Source: Schistocephalus solidus
Taxonomy: Eukaryota; Platyhelminthes; Cestoda; Diphyllobothriidea; Diphyllobothriidae
NCBI GenBank assembly: GCA_017591395.1
Contig: WEDG01002928.1
Coordinates: forward strand, 124,001-188,000
Length of the DNA stretch: 64,000 bases
Direction: 5' to 3'
A program made the translations under genes and the position numbers. The notes under the pieces were generated by a model. The model was given only the letters and a program-made list of their open reading frames with translations. It did not search any database and was not told the DNA's origin. This document shows, piece after piece, positions 36,291 to 48,355 of the stretch. Position 1 is the stretch's first letter. Each line of letters begins with the position of its first letter.

Positions 36291-37158
36291 TGCAAAACTT
36301 TTCGCAATTTTTAAATTGGTTTTGGAGTTCAAGGTTAACATTTAAATAATCGTTGGAGATTTTTATTTTCCACTGATAAGCGTGAAAGGGACGATTTCAG
36401 GTGTCCAGTACGACGTGTCAAGACTAAAATCCTGTTGTCTTCTGAAAAATGGCGTTGGGGAAATGACGAAGAATGGCATACGAAGCTTCAGCTACCTTAG
36501 AGCCTCTGTGGGAGAGATGCCACCTTGGAAATGGGAATTTGCCATTACCCGATGATTCACCCGATAATGAAAGATTCTTTAAATCACTTATTCCGTTTTC
36601 CTCTTCCCATCTAACTTCTGAAGAACTAACTTCAACGTGTCAACGAATCATTTAATCTATCCACTTTATTGTGCGTAATATGACGTCAAACACAAGTTAT
36701 TACTAAATGAATACTTGCAGAATCAACTGAAAAACGGCTGATATAAACTGCCCTCCACTATCGTCTACCAAATTTTCCAAAAAATAAACCTGCTGAAGAG
36801 TCACCGAAGTGCTGATTTTGGCTTTGGCCTTCGTTCGTTTAATGAGGAAGAGTGTTGGCCAGTTACTGTACGCGTAGATGGTGAGAAGGCGGTTTTGGCG
36901 ATTGATTGTTACTGCTTAATAAATGTGCACGCTGTCCGATGATACTAGTAACTTGAGTGTGATCTTCTCTGGCGCGTTTGGCTCAAAAGCATATTTTGTT
37001 AATGAGTGGACCAGCTCTTCCATGTTTTCATGCATGTGACGTTAACATAAATAGCTATGAATAAGTGCCTTCATGTGGCTAGTTCTCGAATGTCTCTCGC
37101 GAACCTTCGTCAGGCCCGTTACTCGTAAGGTCATGTCTGTCGAATAGGCCATGGTTGT
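36291..37158. other. Gene-free stretch
   Basis: No recognisable coding sequence. Confidence 0.35.
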
Positions 37159-37720
37159 TCATGTTGGCTGGAGAATGATGTAGCTAGTGGAACTGGTATA
37201 GATCTCAAGAACGTTTTTCCGGCCACTGACTTCTGTCAAAAGAAGATCCTGTTGGAATACGCTTCGGACTTCCTCAAATGTGACATTAAAGGCAGGATTA
37301 GAATCCAAAACGAGGCTATGAACCACAGGCTCAGTGGTGACGGAATTGATGACCATGCCCTTTGGTTCTTTCTTCTGTGATTTGATTAAACAAAACATAA
37401 CGTCTATCTGAAAGATATTTGTAGTCGACTGTTGTCAGATCCCAAAATCATATCCGAAAAGCATAGTCGCCCAGTACTGAAGGCCCTGGTTGAATTCAAG
37501 GGACTGCCATTGTTCGATCCCAAAATTTTTAGAAGAGACTTGGGGTCAGTTAGAAGGGTGAAATGACAGCCATAAACCATCGTGCGAAGGCTCCTAACGA
37601 TGAAGTTAATTGGCAAGATCTCCTTCTTAATCCATCCATAGTTTCGTTCCACATAAAATTTTCGGGTAAGGCATTTGAAATGATTGCGATACCTCTATAG
37701 TTTGGAGGCGTCTGCAGCAT
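37159..37720 (-). pseudogene. Ty3/gypsy RNase H remnant
   Basis: Minus-strand reading: a DAS word (about 37700), ERNYGWIKKE, then TMVYGCHFTLLTDPKSLLKI (about 37530-37590). In the adjoining open frame are NQ/SQKKEPKGMVINSVTTEP and SLVLDSNPAF. This is the RNase H domain and the following linker of a Ty3/gypsy retrotransposon; the usual TDHKPL is TDPKSL. No protease, RT, integrase or LTR was recognised next to it. Confidence 0.75.
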
Positions 37721-40700
37721 AGACGATCTTCAGATAGTTTTTGCAGTTGTGTCACCTACTGTATGGGTGTGTTTTCCGGCTGACTCTGCTAGAGAATGAA
37801 ACCAAACCAATGTTCCTAACGACTCCTAAATAGCCTAGAAAGAAGGGAATCCAGTCAACCGAACAGTGTTGAGTAATAAAGAATTTTACAAGAAAATTCC
37901 CAAAAAAAAGATGAACAAAAGAGTGGAAACTAGAGAAGGAGTGGCGAGAGAAGAACAGTGAATCAAAGGCAAAACATTGCGAGGCAATTTAAACGTAAGG
38001 TGATATAAGAAGTGTAAAAAAATCAGTTAGCGCGTACATTATATAGTCTCGCAGCTGTGAAAGGTGTAATCTAATGCATCCCCAATCGTAAGACACCTTT
38101 TTTGAGGAATTTTCGAAATCATTTTACTGAAGATAAGAACGCCAGTGCTTAGCAGAAGAAAGTTAAAGTGGATAAATGGCAGATATGCAGGAAGAGTCAA
38201 TTTTTCCGTTGCACCGAAGTATCTACTCCCGATCGTAACCAACTAGACAAAGGGCTCCTAGTTTATTGATGGGCCAATGGGTTTACATGCGCTCGATGAC
38301 TCGGGAAAGTTCCTTCGGCGGGCTATCGGCAGGCGGCCTCTGTTTAACTTGTTTGACACACCTACCGTGCCCTAACCTGACCCCCAGTTGGCTCAGCGCG
38401 CCTCTCAGGTGGCCAGTTGTAAGGGTCAAGGCCAAAATAACCATGTCATAGGCAGGACAAGGAAAACGCTTATTGATACGAAGAATAAAAAATAATAAAG
38501 TAATAATAATCTTTTTCTAGGAGACCCGCTACCTGTCAGTGGTTTCATGTTGTTTTGGTGTTCCATACACTCTGGCTTAAGTTCTCCCATGCTCTATCTG
38601 ACCAGCATCTGCTGCAAAGTGGAGCTCGACAGTGCATTCCTTCTGAGTCGATCGTAGTCTTGGTGCCGGTAGAGCCTTGTTGTAGAAAGTGCATTGGATA
38701 ACTTTTTTGTACAAATACAAACGCAAAATGAACACATCCTATTTAGTAGAGTGCTCTCTGCTATGGGTTACAGTTCTGTAACCATACGCTTAGCAACCAG
38801 AATATAAAAAAATGGTCCATTGTATGCCGCAGTGTTTTTGTCAAGGTGACAAGTTCTTGGAACTACATCCCATCTTTTACTGTTCTGTGAAAGAATATAC
38901 TCGCGCATATATCCCGCCTGCTGTATTTGATTTTCAACCTTTAACGTAACTCTAAATAAATGTCATTTACACAAGTTGAGGCGTTCATTTCAATCGCTTC
39001 AGAATTCCATGGGCTAGGATCGGGCAGTTAGTGCGCTGTCATTGTGGGGGCGAAATTCATTGAAAATTCCTGCACGTATGATGAGGACTCCAAGGAGCCA
39101 AACAGTTTAGTTGCACTGCTTGGGATGTTTCTGAAAAGGATTCGAGTTTGTTCTTGTGGAGTCTGTTTCTTTGAAATTATGCGGCAGTTTTAATATTTGT
39201 CTGTTGATATTTTCAGTGTGTGGTATTGAAATCAAACGCCTGACCCATTCCTCCTTTTGCTATATTACCAAATATGTCATATGCAATAAACTCCTGCCTA
39301 CTTAAAAGTATGATAGATACCTTCAAAATTAATTTTCACGTTCAGATTTTTTCGAATTCCCATAATATGCAGTTAGTCGACTATTAGAATGTAATGAATT
39401 GCGTAGTTAGAAATTTACAACGGAGATGATTTTTTATCCTAAGACGATAGATCAAAACGTCAAGAAATTTTAAAAAAACTATTCCACAAACTAGTATAGT
39501 GCAAAATTTTCAAAGTTATAGTCGTCTTTCGAAGGTGCGAGCAAACATATAACTATTCAGCAATAAATGGGAACAAAGTTTTAGGTAAACTGTTAACCGG
39601 ACATTACTCAGTCAGTTGGAGTATGAGGCACTAAATATGTCATCATTGATTTTTTTATAAGCGTTCCAACGTTCGGTAGTTTACACATGAAGCAACGTGG
39701 TTTTTCAAATCAGCAAAAATAATTACGGTAGCGAAAGCCAAGTGCTAGACTTTCCTTTCCGTTGTGTTATGATATGGAACGGGATGCGCATTTATTTATT
39801 CTTCGAATAAAAGAAATTCTTTTTACCTGCATACGTTGTCTTATCGGCATGTTCGAAAGGTGAAAGTGAAAGTTTCTTGCATCATTTCTGGTATTTTGTG
39901 CCCTATACAAAAGGTAATGTTGTGTACCCGCCCTCTGATTCAGTGCTCTCGGTTAATGCTTAAAATCTCAATTCGGATGCGCATGTCGTTTAGTTCAAAG
40001 TTTCCATACAGCTCTAAGGCGGGTCAAAAGAATTATTTAAATCTGCCAAAATCCTCTACTAGTTCTAATGTTGGACATTCTGCCAGAAATTATTGATTTC
40101 ATTTTTCTGTGTGGTGGCTGACTCCACCGCACAAGTACGTACTATAATTCGGAGTTAACGAAATGATTTCCTTGGCTGTCACGCCTCTCTTCCCTAAGAT
40201 CAAGAAGAAAATAGCGGTCGCAATTATATCCCAGTTACTGGAATTTCGTGTCCCACTTGGCTGCTCAGTGTCGATCTTAAACCATATTTTGAATTTTCTG
40301 AGACCACATACTAGCAGATCAAATATGTTCTAAGATGATTATGCTCTATAGAATGGACTTTCAGGACAATCCTAAAAACCGAAAGAGATGCTCTACGAAA
40401 CCTACGCTGTGAAGACAGCTTACGACAGTTACTCTATGTAATCGAGCAGAATGTAATCCCAAGCCTTCACTAGGTCTTATATTTAGTGCTTTTGGGTGTG
40501 TATTTCACGGCAACTGAGCAGGGACGTTTCTATCCGCCATAATAACGATTGAGCGCGGAAGAGAACAGTAGACGAGGGAGGAAACAGCACACGAATGAAA
40601 GTAATCTTCTGTTATTGTGTAAAAACAGTTGTGCGTGGACCCTCAGAAAGAGTGTAGAAATGCATTTCATGTAGATGAAATGAGAATCAATTGAACCCCG

Positions 40701-42654
40701 ATTCCACCAGTATTCTACTTTGTTGCAAACGGGTCCCCTCGAAATTGATTGAATGAAACGAGAAATCCAGGACAGCTCAAAGGCCAATAGCAGCGAAGGC
40801 GATCCTGCACCTCATTGACTAGGATTATAAACGTTTCCGTGGCCAGCTCTTTTTTTCTTCCAACTTCAGTGGTCTTAGTGGTCAACCCATACGAAATAAT
40901 AATCTGTGACCTAGGAAGGCCCTGCCAAGAGCTGAAGCGTCGCGCGCTCTCCATCTTTTACGATACTCTGTGTACCAGGCAAACTAAATCACGTAGACCG
41001 GTAGCTATCTACAGGTAGACAGGGAAGCGGTGAGGAGCAACCTCTGGCCTTTATTGGCGCAAGGAAGTGCAAAGCGCGCGGAAGTATGGGCCTTCACTTG
41101 TGCCGAAATCATCGACCTTGGAAAGACTGTGTGACCCGGTGGTTGCTAGAGGACTCAGGAACGAAATTATTACACTCAGATCGTAACTTGAAAATGTGTT
41201 TGTTTGACGTACGCTCTAAGGGCGCACTCCAACTGTCTGCCTTAATGAGGTAATTGAAAGCTTCCACACCAAAGAAGAATTTGGGAATGCATATAAGATC
41301 AGTGGAGACACGATGATTACTCATGGTTAGTCAAAAGCTGCCGGCACCTTCTCTTCTTCGCCGCTCAACCGTCAGTCCGAAGTACATCTTAGAGTAGTAA
41401 TTTGGTCTAATTATATTTTACAAAAAGTACACACCGCATCAAGGCATTTTTCACGCTGTCAAAGCGTAACCTGAAACTATGTAATTAATTCGTCTAACAC
41501 TATCTGGGTGGAGATCGAGGTTCTATTGCTGCAAAAATTTCGCATTTGAACTGCAAATTTTCTGTTGAAAATATTCACAAAATGGTCATCTTCCACAAAT
41601 ATTAACGCAAATTCACTGTGTACATGTAATACATGGTATTTAGTAATTTTGGATGCCGTTTGAGGAAGGACGTTCTTCAGTAAACCTTATTTCAGTGACG
41701 ATTTGATGTCAAATTTCACTTTGAAAATTACTAGCCACGGTAGATACTGAGGAATGGGAAAATTGCAAAATCAGAAAAAAATTTACGAAAAAAATGCTTC
41801 AACTATCCACCATCCGATTCGTATCAGATGCCCCGTCTTAAAGCTATCATGCCTGTGCATGCCAGACATGCGAAAGAGTCAACGTTGTCTTCCCCTGACT
41901 TGCAAATCCAACCTAAGTTTCGGTCTGAACAAGTATTCGGATGAGATTGCAAACTGAATCAACTGTGCACAAAAAATGCAATTTTATTCGGCAGTAACCT
42001 AGAAGACGGATAGTGTATATTGTTCTTGAGACCTAGAAGTAGAACAACTTAGGCCACCTTTGCTTTCGAGTCAGGAGAAAGATATTGATAATTTCACAAA
42101 AAAGGACAGGTACGGCTAGGGTATCTGTGGGTTAGAATGTTCAATAGAAATTCGATGCTTCAGTAATAAATGTTTTTCTACCTTACATTTTTCCACTGCC
42201 TCTAACTAAGTACCAGTTGACGACCCCTTCCTAGTGGCATCTAAAGTCCGCATATAAAAAAGACACTTTATCTTGTTGTAAAGTTTACTGTTAATCGATA
42301 AGCCTGCAGGCAGACCGCCGGTAATTCTTTGCTCTAGGTGGATGGGCCGTTTCTGTTAAAGAAGGCGGTCAACGAGTTGATTCAGTTCAGTTTACGTCCT
42401 TCTGCTTTTCCGTCATTTTGCTTGTGTTAGGGTGCTGTGCATCCCTTCTCACATTTCAAAAACTCATAAGCGATCGATCGCCGGTACAACCGAGTCAGCT
42501 CTATGGAGACCCGCCAGTTGGTTTGGGTATTGTCTCTGGATCAGTTAAAGGTAACCTACGGAGAGCAGTTTGGTGCCTAAATACGGTGAGGAACTCGTAC
42601 AGCTGAAGTGAAATAGGGATGGCCTCATTCTGCTTCGTCGAGTTCGTTCGCTGG
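37721..42654. other. Long gene-free AT-rich stretch
   Basis: All open frames are short and without motifs. No tRNA, rRNA or known transposon protein was seen. A more GC-rich patch lies at about 38290-38450. Confidence 0.45.
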
Positions 42655-42800
42655 GAGACCACTGAGGCAAAGACATTGAAGACTACAACGGCCATTTCTG
42701 GCTCCATAGACATCATCATTAACTGGCCATACCCAGCTCCAAGTGAGGCAAGACCTGATCAGCAAACTCGCAACCTGTGGAAAGTGGCATAAAAAATAGT
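42655..42800 (-). mobile_element. Decayed SINE body
   Basis: 'ggccatttctggctccatag' and 'ttaactggccatacccagct' match the SINE body on the minus strand; the tRNA-like part is damaged. Confidence 0.6.
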
Positions 42801-42834
42801 AGTGTGGGTATAAAAGGAGTACTAGCAGAAACAA

Positions 42835-42950
42835 GGAGCTTAGAATGACCGTTTTTGGATCATCGGCTATCATCAGCCAACCGCGTCCGACCCATGTACT
42901 TAATGGCCTGAAATTCAAACCCCAATCTTTGGTCGTAATATGAAATACGC
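42835..42950 (-). mobile_element. Decayed SINE body, second piece
   Basis: 'gaatgaccgtttttggatca', 'gctatcatcagccaaccg' and 'cctgaaattcaaacccc' follow the family order on the minus strand. Confidence 0.55.
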
Positions 42951-43924
42951 AGCGTTTCAAAGTAATTGTGCGTGCAATAGGCTTGATGAAAATAAAATTA
43001 ACAACTCATGAGATTATTGATGTGCTTGCCAACATATGTAGCGTCGGCAAAGCTGATGTGCATATACATATGTCTACTGTTACGGTTTTAAATGAATTCA
43101 AAGTAGTACTCGCCTCAGGTTTCGCCGATGGAAGTTTGATGGATGTAAGGGCTACATGTCTGCTAAGTGGTTGTCCAATCCCGTTGACAAAAACTTAATT
43201 GTGGTCTTAAATCGGTGGCTGAAATCTGATTTCGAAAAATGCTCTGCAATAATTGGTTTTTAAAATGATAACATTAGACCTTTAAGTTACTTTAAATGCA
43301 GTACACAATATATTTTTTCGGCAAAATCAAATAAAATAAGAGAAGAGTCAAACAACATTACTGTTGGATTTTATATAAAATGGAAACTAAAGCGTTAATT
43401 TGCTTGTAACACCATTCGTGGTCTTAAAAAATCATCTTTTTGTATTCCCGAAGTCCGGATAAGCATTTTCTTCAAATGAGCGTTCTGCAGTTTGGTGTGC
43501 ATATATGCGTATATTCACTTGTTTCTTAGGAGCTAGTCGACTTAGTAAATTAAAAGTAATATAAACTGTTAAATTATTAAATGTAAAATAATTATATTAG
43601 AAATGCATTTACAGATTAAATTGCGGGACCTGCTTGTCCCTTTGTGATTTGTGACTTGATTTAGAGTAACGCAGTTAACTAGTGCTATGGACAGAATGAG
43701 AGTACTTACGAACACAAGGGAGACTGATATCAGCTCTCCTATATATACGCGTGAAGAAGGCTGTTCGATCACCGGAATCATTTCTTTATTCTGTAAGGAA
43801 AATTTATATTGCCCCTAAAAACGATGCGCCAATAAGAAAGCCCCACCAAGTAATAGAAAGTGGCTCTGCGGATAATTCCGGGAAATGCAAATATTCCCGT
43901 GTCTTCACCCTAACGACGACAGTT
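42951..43924. other. Gene-free stretch
   Basis: AT-rich, with no recognised content. Confidence 0.4.
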
Positions 43925-44959
<1,035 letters not shown>

Positions 44960-44960
<1 letters not shown>

Positions 44961-45830
44961 GGAGGCGCACTTGTCCTAATATGCCCATGTGGTGTGTAAA
45001 GGTGCAGGAGCAGGGAAAGCAGTGGAGGCGGGTGCGTCGCCTGTATGTCGGAGCCCCAGACATTGGTTCATCAGCCTCCGTGCGATGGATTCACACGTGA
45101 GTTTACGTTGCGGCCGCAGTGTGGGCCGGAGAAATCGGGAGAGGCTGGGGTGATTTCATTCATGGTAGTGGGGTCGGCAGTGGCGGTAAGAATGGCAGAA
45201 GCGGAGGTTGTGCATGAGGTATCGGTTTTGTCGGCATTGAGGTGAATTCCGCTGTCATGGATGCGCATATGACCAAATAGGCCCTTGTGATGAGTGAATG
45301 CGCTAGGACAGTGAGGGCAGCCGAGGCGGCGATCTCTGCTGTGTGTTGGTGCTCCAGGCACTAATTCACCAGTCTCTGAACGATCGATTCACAAGTGACC
45401 GACCAGGCCGATGCGTGAAATGAATGTGCGGTCGCAATGAGGACAGTTTAAGAGAGAGTCCCCACCGCTGATGGTGGTGGCGGCGGCGACGGTGGTGGAG
45501 GTAACAGGCGATGAGTAGAGGGATGTGGTCTCTATGATGGTGGGAGTAATGGAATTGATACCAGGAGTGGGGTTGGGGGAGTCCAAAGGAGGGTTGGCAG
45601 AATTTGAAGTATAAATTTGAATAGTCAGATTGTTGGTGCATTGTGTCCGAAGATGTCTAAACAGGCTGATTCGCGCGCGGAAAGTGCGTTGGCAGCGCGT
45701 GCCTGTTGGAAGGGTCTGGGCATTGGCGATGTTGGTCCGGGGCGCTGGTGACTTTCTTGTCGCTCTTTTGGTCTTGGCGGCGGTGATCCGGTTGGCTTCG
45801 TAGATTGCTGCCCCTGTCTTCACTGTCCTT
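44960..45830 (-). pseudogene. Zinc-finger array of LINE copy B
   Basis: Minus-strand frames: RCQRTFRARISLFRHLRTQC (first finger, first Cys lost), the Ser/Thr/Pro linker, CPHCDRTFISRIGLVGHL, then in another frame CPHCPSAFTHHKGLFGHMRI and GPHCGRNVNSR. The last finger region (about 44960-45050) is damaged. The frameshift lies near 45365-45390. Confidence 0.8.
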
Positions 45831-47330
45831 CTCCAAGCCGATCGTTTCCGGGTGAGGTCCTCCCAGGTCGCCGGGTTGATCTGCAGTTGCTTCAGGGAGG
45901 TCTTCAGAGTGTCCTTGTAGCGTCGTACTTGACCCCCTTGTCAACGATAACTCCTTGGCGACATCTCCATAGAAGAGTCGTTCGGGTAGTCTTTCGTCAT
46001 CCATCCTCACAAATTTGGCCACTACAGCGCAGTTGCAGTTGTTTCAGCTGAGCATAAATGCTGAGAAGGCCTGTTCGTTCCAACTCTTACATGTCCGGTA
46101 TCCTGTCTTGCCATGTCAGCTTGAGTATTCTGCGAAGGCAGCTGAGGTGGAAGTGGTTGAGCTTCCGCGCCTAATTTTGTAGATCGTCCACGTCTCCACT
46201 CCATACAGCAGCGTTGGCAACATGACAGCTTTGCACATCTTGAGTTTGTCGCTGAGGTGGAGACCGTGTCAATTCCAGACCACGTTCTGCATGCGTCCAA
46301 AGGTTTGGCTGGTTTTGGCGATCCGATGGGCGATCTCATCGTGAACTTTGGTGCTGAGGGAGAGATTGCTGCCCAGGTACATGGAGGTATCCACAAATTT
46401 AAGTTGGGCACCATCAACATTGATGTGAGCTGTGGTGTAGATGGTATTGGGCGGCGGCTAATGCATCAAAACCGTTTTCTCAGTGTTGATGCGAAGTCCG
46501 AAGTTGTCACAGGCTGCAACGAAGAGGTCCATGATCCTTTGCATTTCCTCTTCTGTCGTTGCACTGAGCGCGCAGTCTTCAACGAAGATAAGTTCGTGGA
46601 TGGTGGCTGCGGATACACGCGAGCGGAAGTGCATCCGTCGTTGGTTGAGGAGTTGGCCCTCCGTCCGGTAGGCGATACGGATCCCGGGGCGTTCTTCACG
46701 GTAGGCATCCGTTAGCATGGCAGAGAACATGAGACTGAAGAGGGTAAGTACAATGACACAGTCCTGCTCCACTCCGTTGGTCACTTCGAATGCTTCGGAT
46801 ACCGTCCCGTCGTCAGTAGCACGCACCATAATCCCGGCGTGAAGCTAATGCACCATATGCGTGAAACATTCAGGACAAACGAATTTCTGCATGATTTTCC
46901 ACAGCCCATCGCGATTCCCCGTATCAAAGGCTTTCTTCAGAAACCCGAAGGTAGTGTAGAGGTGGATTCGCATACCCTGGCACTTCTCTTGTAGCTGACG
47001 GGCGGCGAACACCATTTCGGTTGTAATGTGGTGTCGTTGGAAGGCACCTTGGCTTTTCGGGAGCTGTCCTTGCTCCAGGTGAGCGTTCTGGTGACTTCGG
47101 TAGAAGGCTGTCTTATTTGCTGCGGTAGGGCGATCGACGTATGCATTGTGCAAATGGTTCTTCTCGACGAGCAGAGCGTTGATAGTTACGTCGTTGTCAT
47201 CGAACCAGTCTTGGTGCTGATGGCGTGCGCGGCCAACGACATTCAGGGCGGTGGATTGGATGGTGTCCCTCAGTTAACACCAGCGGTTCTCCACGGAGAT
47301 GTCCACGTCGGCGACTTGAAAGGGAGGGGT
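45830..47330 (-). pseudogene. Reverse transcriptase of LINE copy B
   Basis: Pieces: LEQGQLPKSQGAFQRHHITT, RDGLWKIMQKFVCPECFTHM (46845-47080), NGVEQDCVIVLTLFSLMFSA, then ELIFVEDCAL, where the FADD-type site is FVED (46575-46586), NFGLRINTEKTVLMH, and after a shift the tail with VRMDDERLPERLFYGDVAK. The active-site change and shifts make it inactive. Confidence 0.8.
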
Positions 47331-47354
47331 AGAAGTAAGAGTAAATGAGAGGAG

Positions 47355-47357
<3 letters not shown>

Positions 47358-47439
<82 letters not shown>

Positions 47440-47462
47440 GAGAGAGAGAGGCGATTAGAGAG
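47358..47462. repeat. (GA)n microsatellite
   Basis: About 40 GA repeats with a few interruptions, directly beyond the 5' end of LINE copy B. Confidence 0.95.
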
Positions 47463-47764
47463 AGAAGTAGGAGTGGAAAGGGGAGTTGGCTGGGAAGAGG
47501 AGATGGAAGCAGGGAGGACGGGAGATGGGGAAGAGCAGGGGGAAGGGAGCAGACGTACCGGGCGTGAAGACACGCACAACACCGGAGACCCTAACTTGGT
47601 TTAGCCCGCCGGTCGTGGCAGTTGCCCGGGGTGTGACCGCTGGAAATAACCAGCTTCGAGCAGCCAGAGGTGAGAGTTGGGTACCAGCTAGAGGGAGCCA
47701 CAGGTCCATTCCCCACCTATACGAGACAGATGGAGCGATCAAATACTACCTGTGTGATGCTACC

Positions 47765-47960
47765 CATAACTAGTACTCCCTAAACCCCTTCAACCCTAAC
47801 ACTAGCCCTTAGATGAACCTAAATCCTAGCCCAGATCATAACTCCTGCTCTATTCTTAACTCAGATGCTACTGTAAACCATAAAACTACAGTTAGCACTA
47901 ATACTAACCTTAAGCCTAAACTAAACCCTGCCCCTGACCCTAACCATAAGCGTAATTCTA
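47765..47960 (+). repeat. Degenerate CCTAA-rich tract (telomere-like)
   Basis: Many irregular words such as ccctaac, cctaaa, aaccct and taagcct over about 190 bases. Flatworm telomeres are (TTAGGG)n, so this may be a decayed interstitial telomere-like or minisatellite tract. There is no exact tandem array. Confidence 0.5.
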
Positions 47961-48206
47961 ATTTCCCTGAAATTTGACGGAAAGCCACCTGCATTGCACT
48001 CGCTTCCCATTATCAGGTAATTTTTGGGGGCCATATAAGTAATTCTTATCTTTTATTCCTCTTACCTTTCAAACTCTTACTGGAATCCAACGCTAGAGAT
48101 AAAATCCGCAACAAAAAAAATAAGAGTTTGAATTAACTGAGTCCAGCGATTGAACAGCCGGCTTCTTTTTTATACATCCACCTGGCATGTGAACATTCAC
48201 ATCGAT

Positions 48207-48355
48207 TCAGGACCATTTCTGGCTTCTCAACCGTCGTCAGTCAGCCTTACCCGAATCCAAGATTTGGAGGAACATGAGTTCGAACCTGCGTCCTTTCTGT
48301 TATTAAGTGTTCATATTTCCAACGATTTAATCTCTGAGCGTGGGCTCGTTGCCTG
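48207..48355 (-). mobile_element. tRNA-derived SINE copy
   Basis: 'ccatttctggcttctcaacc' and 'gtcagtcagccttacccgaa' are body on the minus strand, then 'gagttcgaacctgcgtcc' (B box) and 'gagcgtgggctcgtt' (head). Confidence 0.65.

Noticed and set aside
47274..47582. Ser-Leu repeat open frame
   Set aside because: Reading of the (GA)n tract next to LINE copy B.
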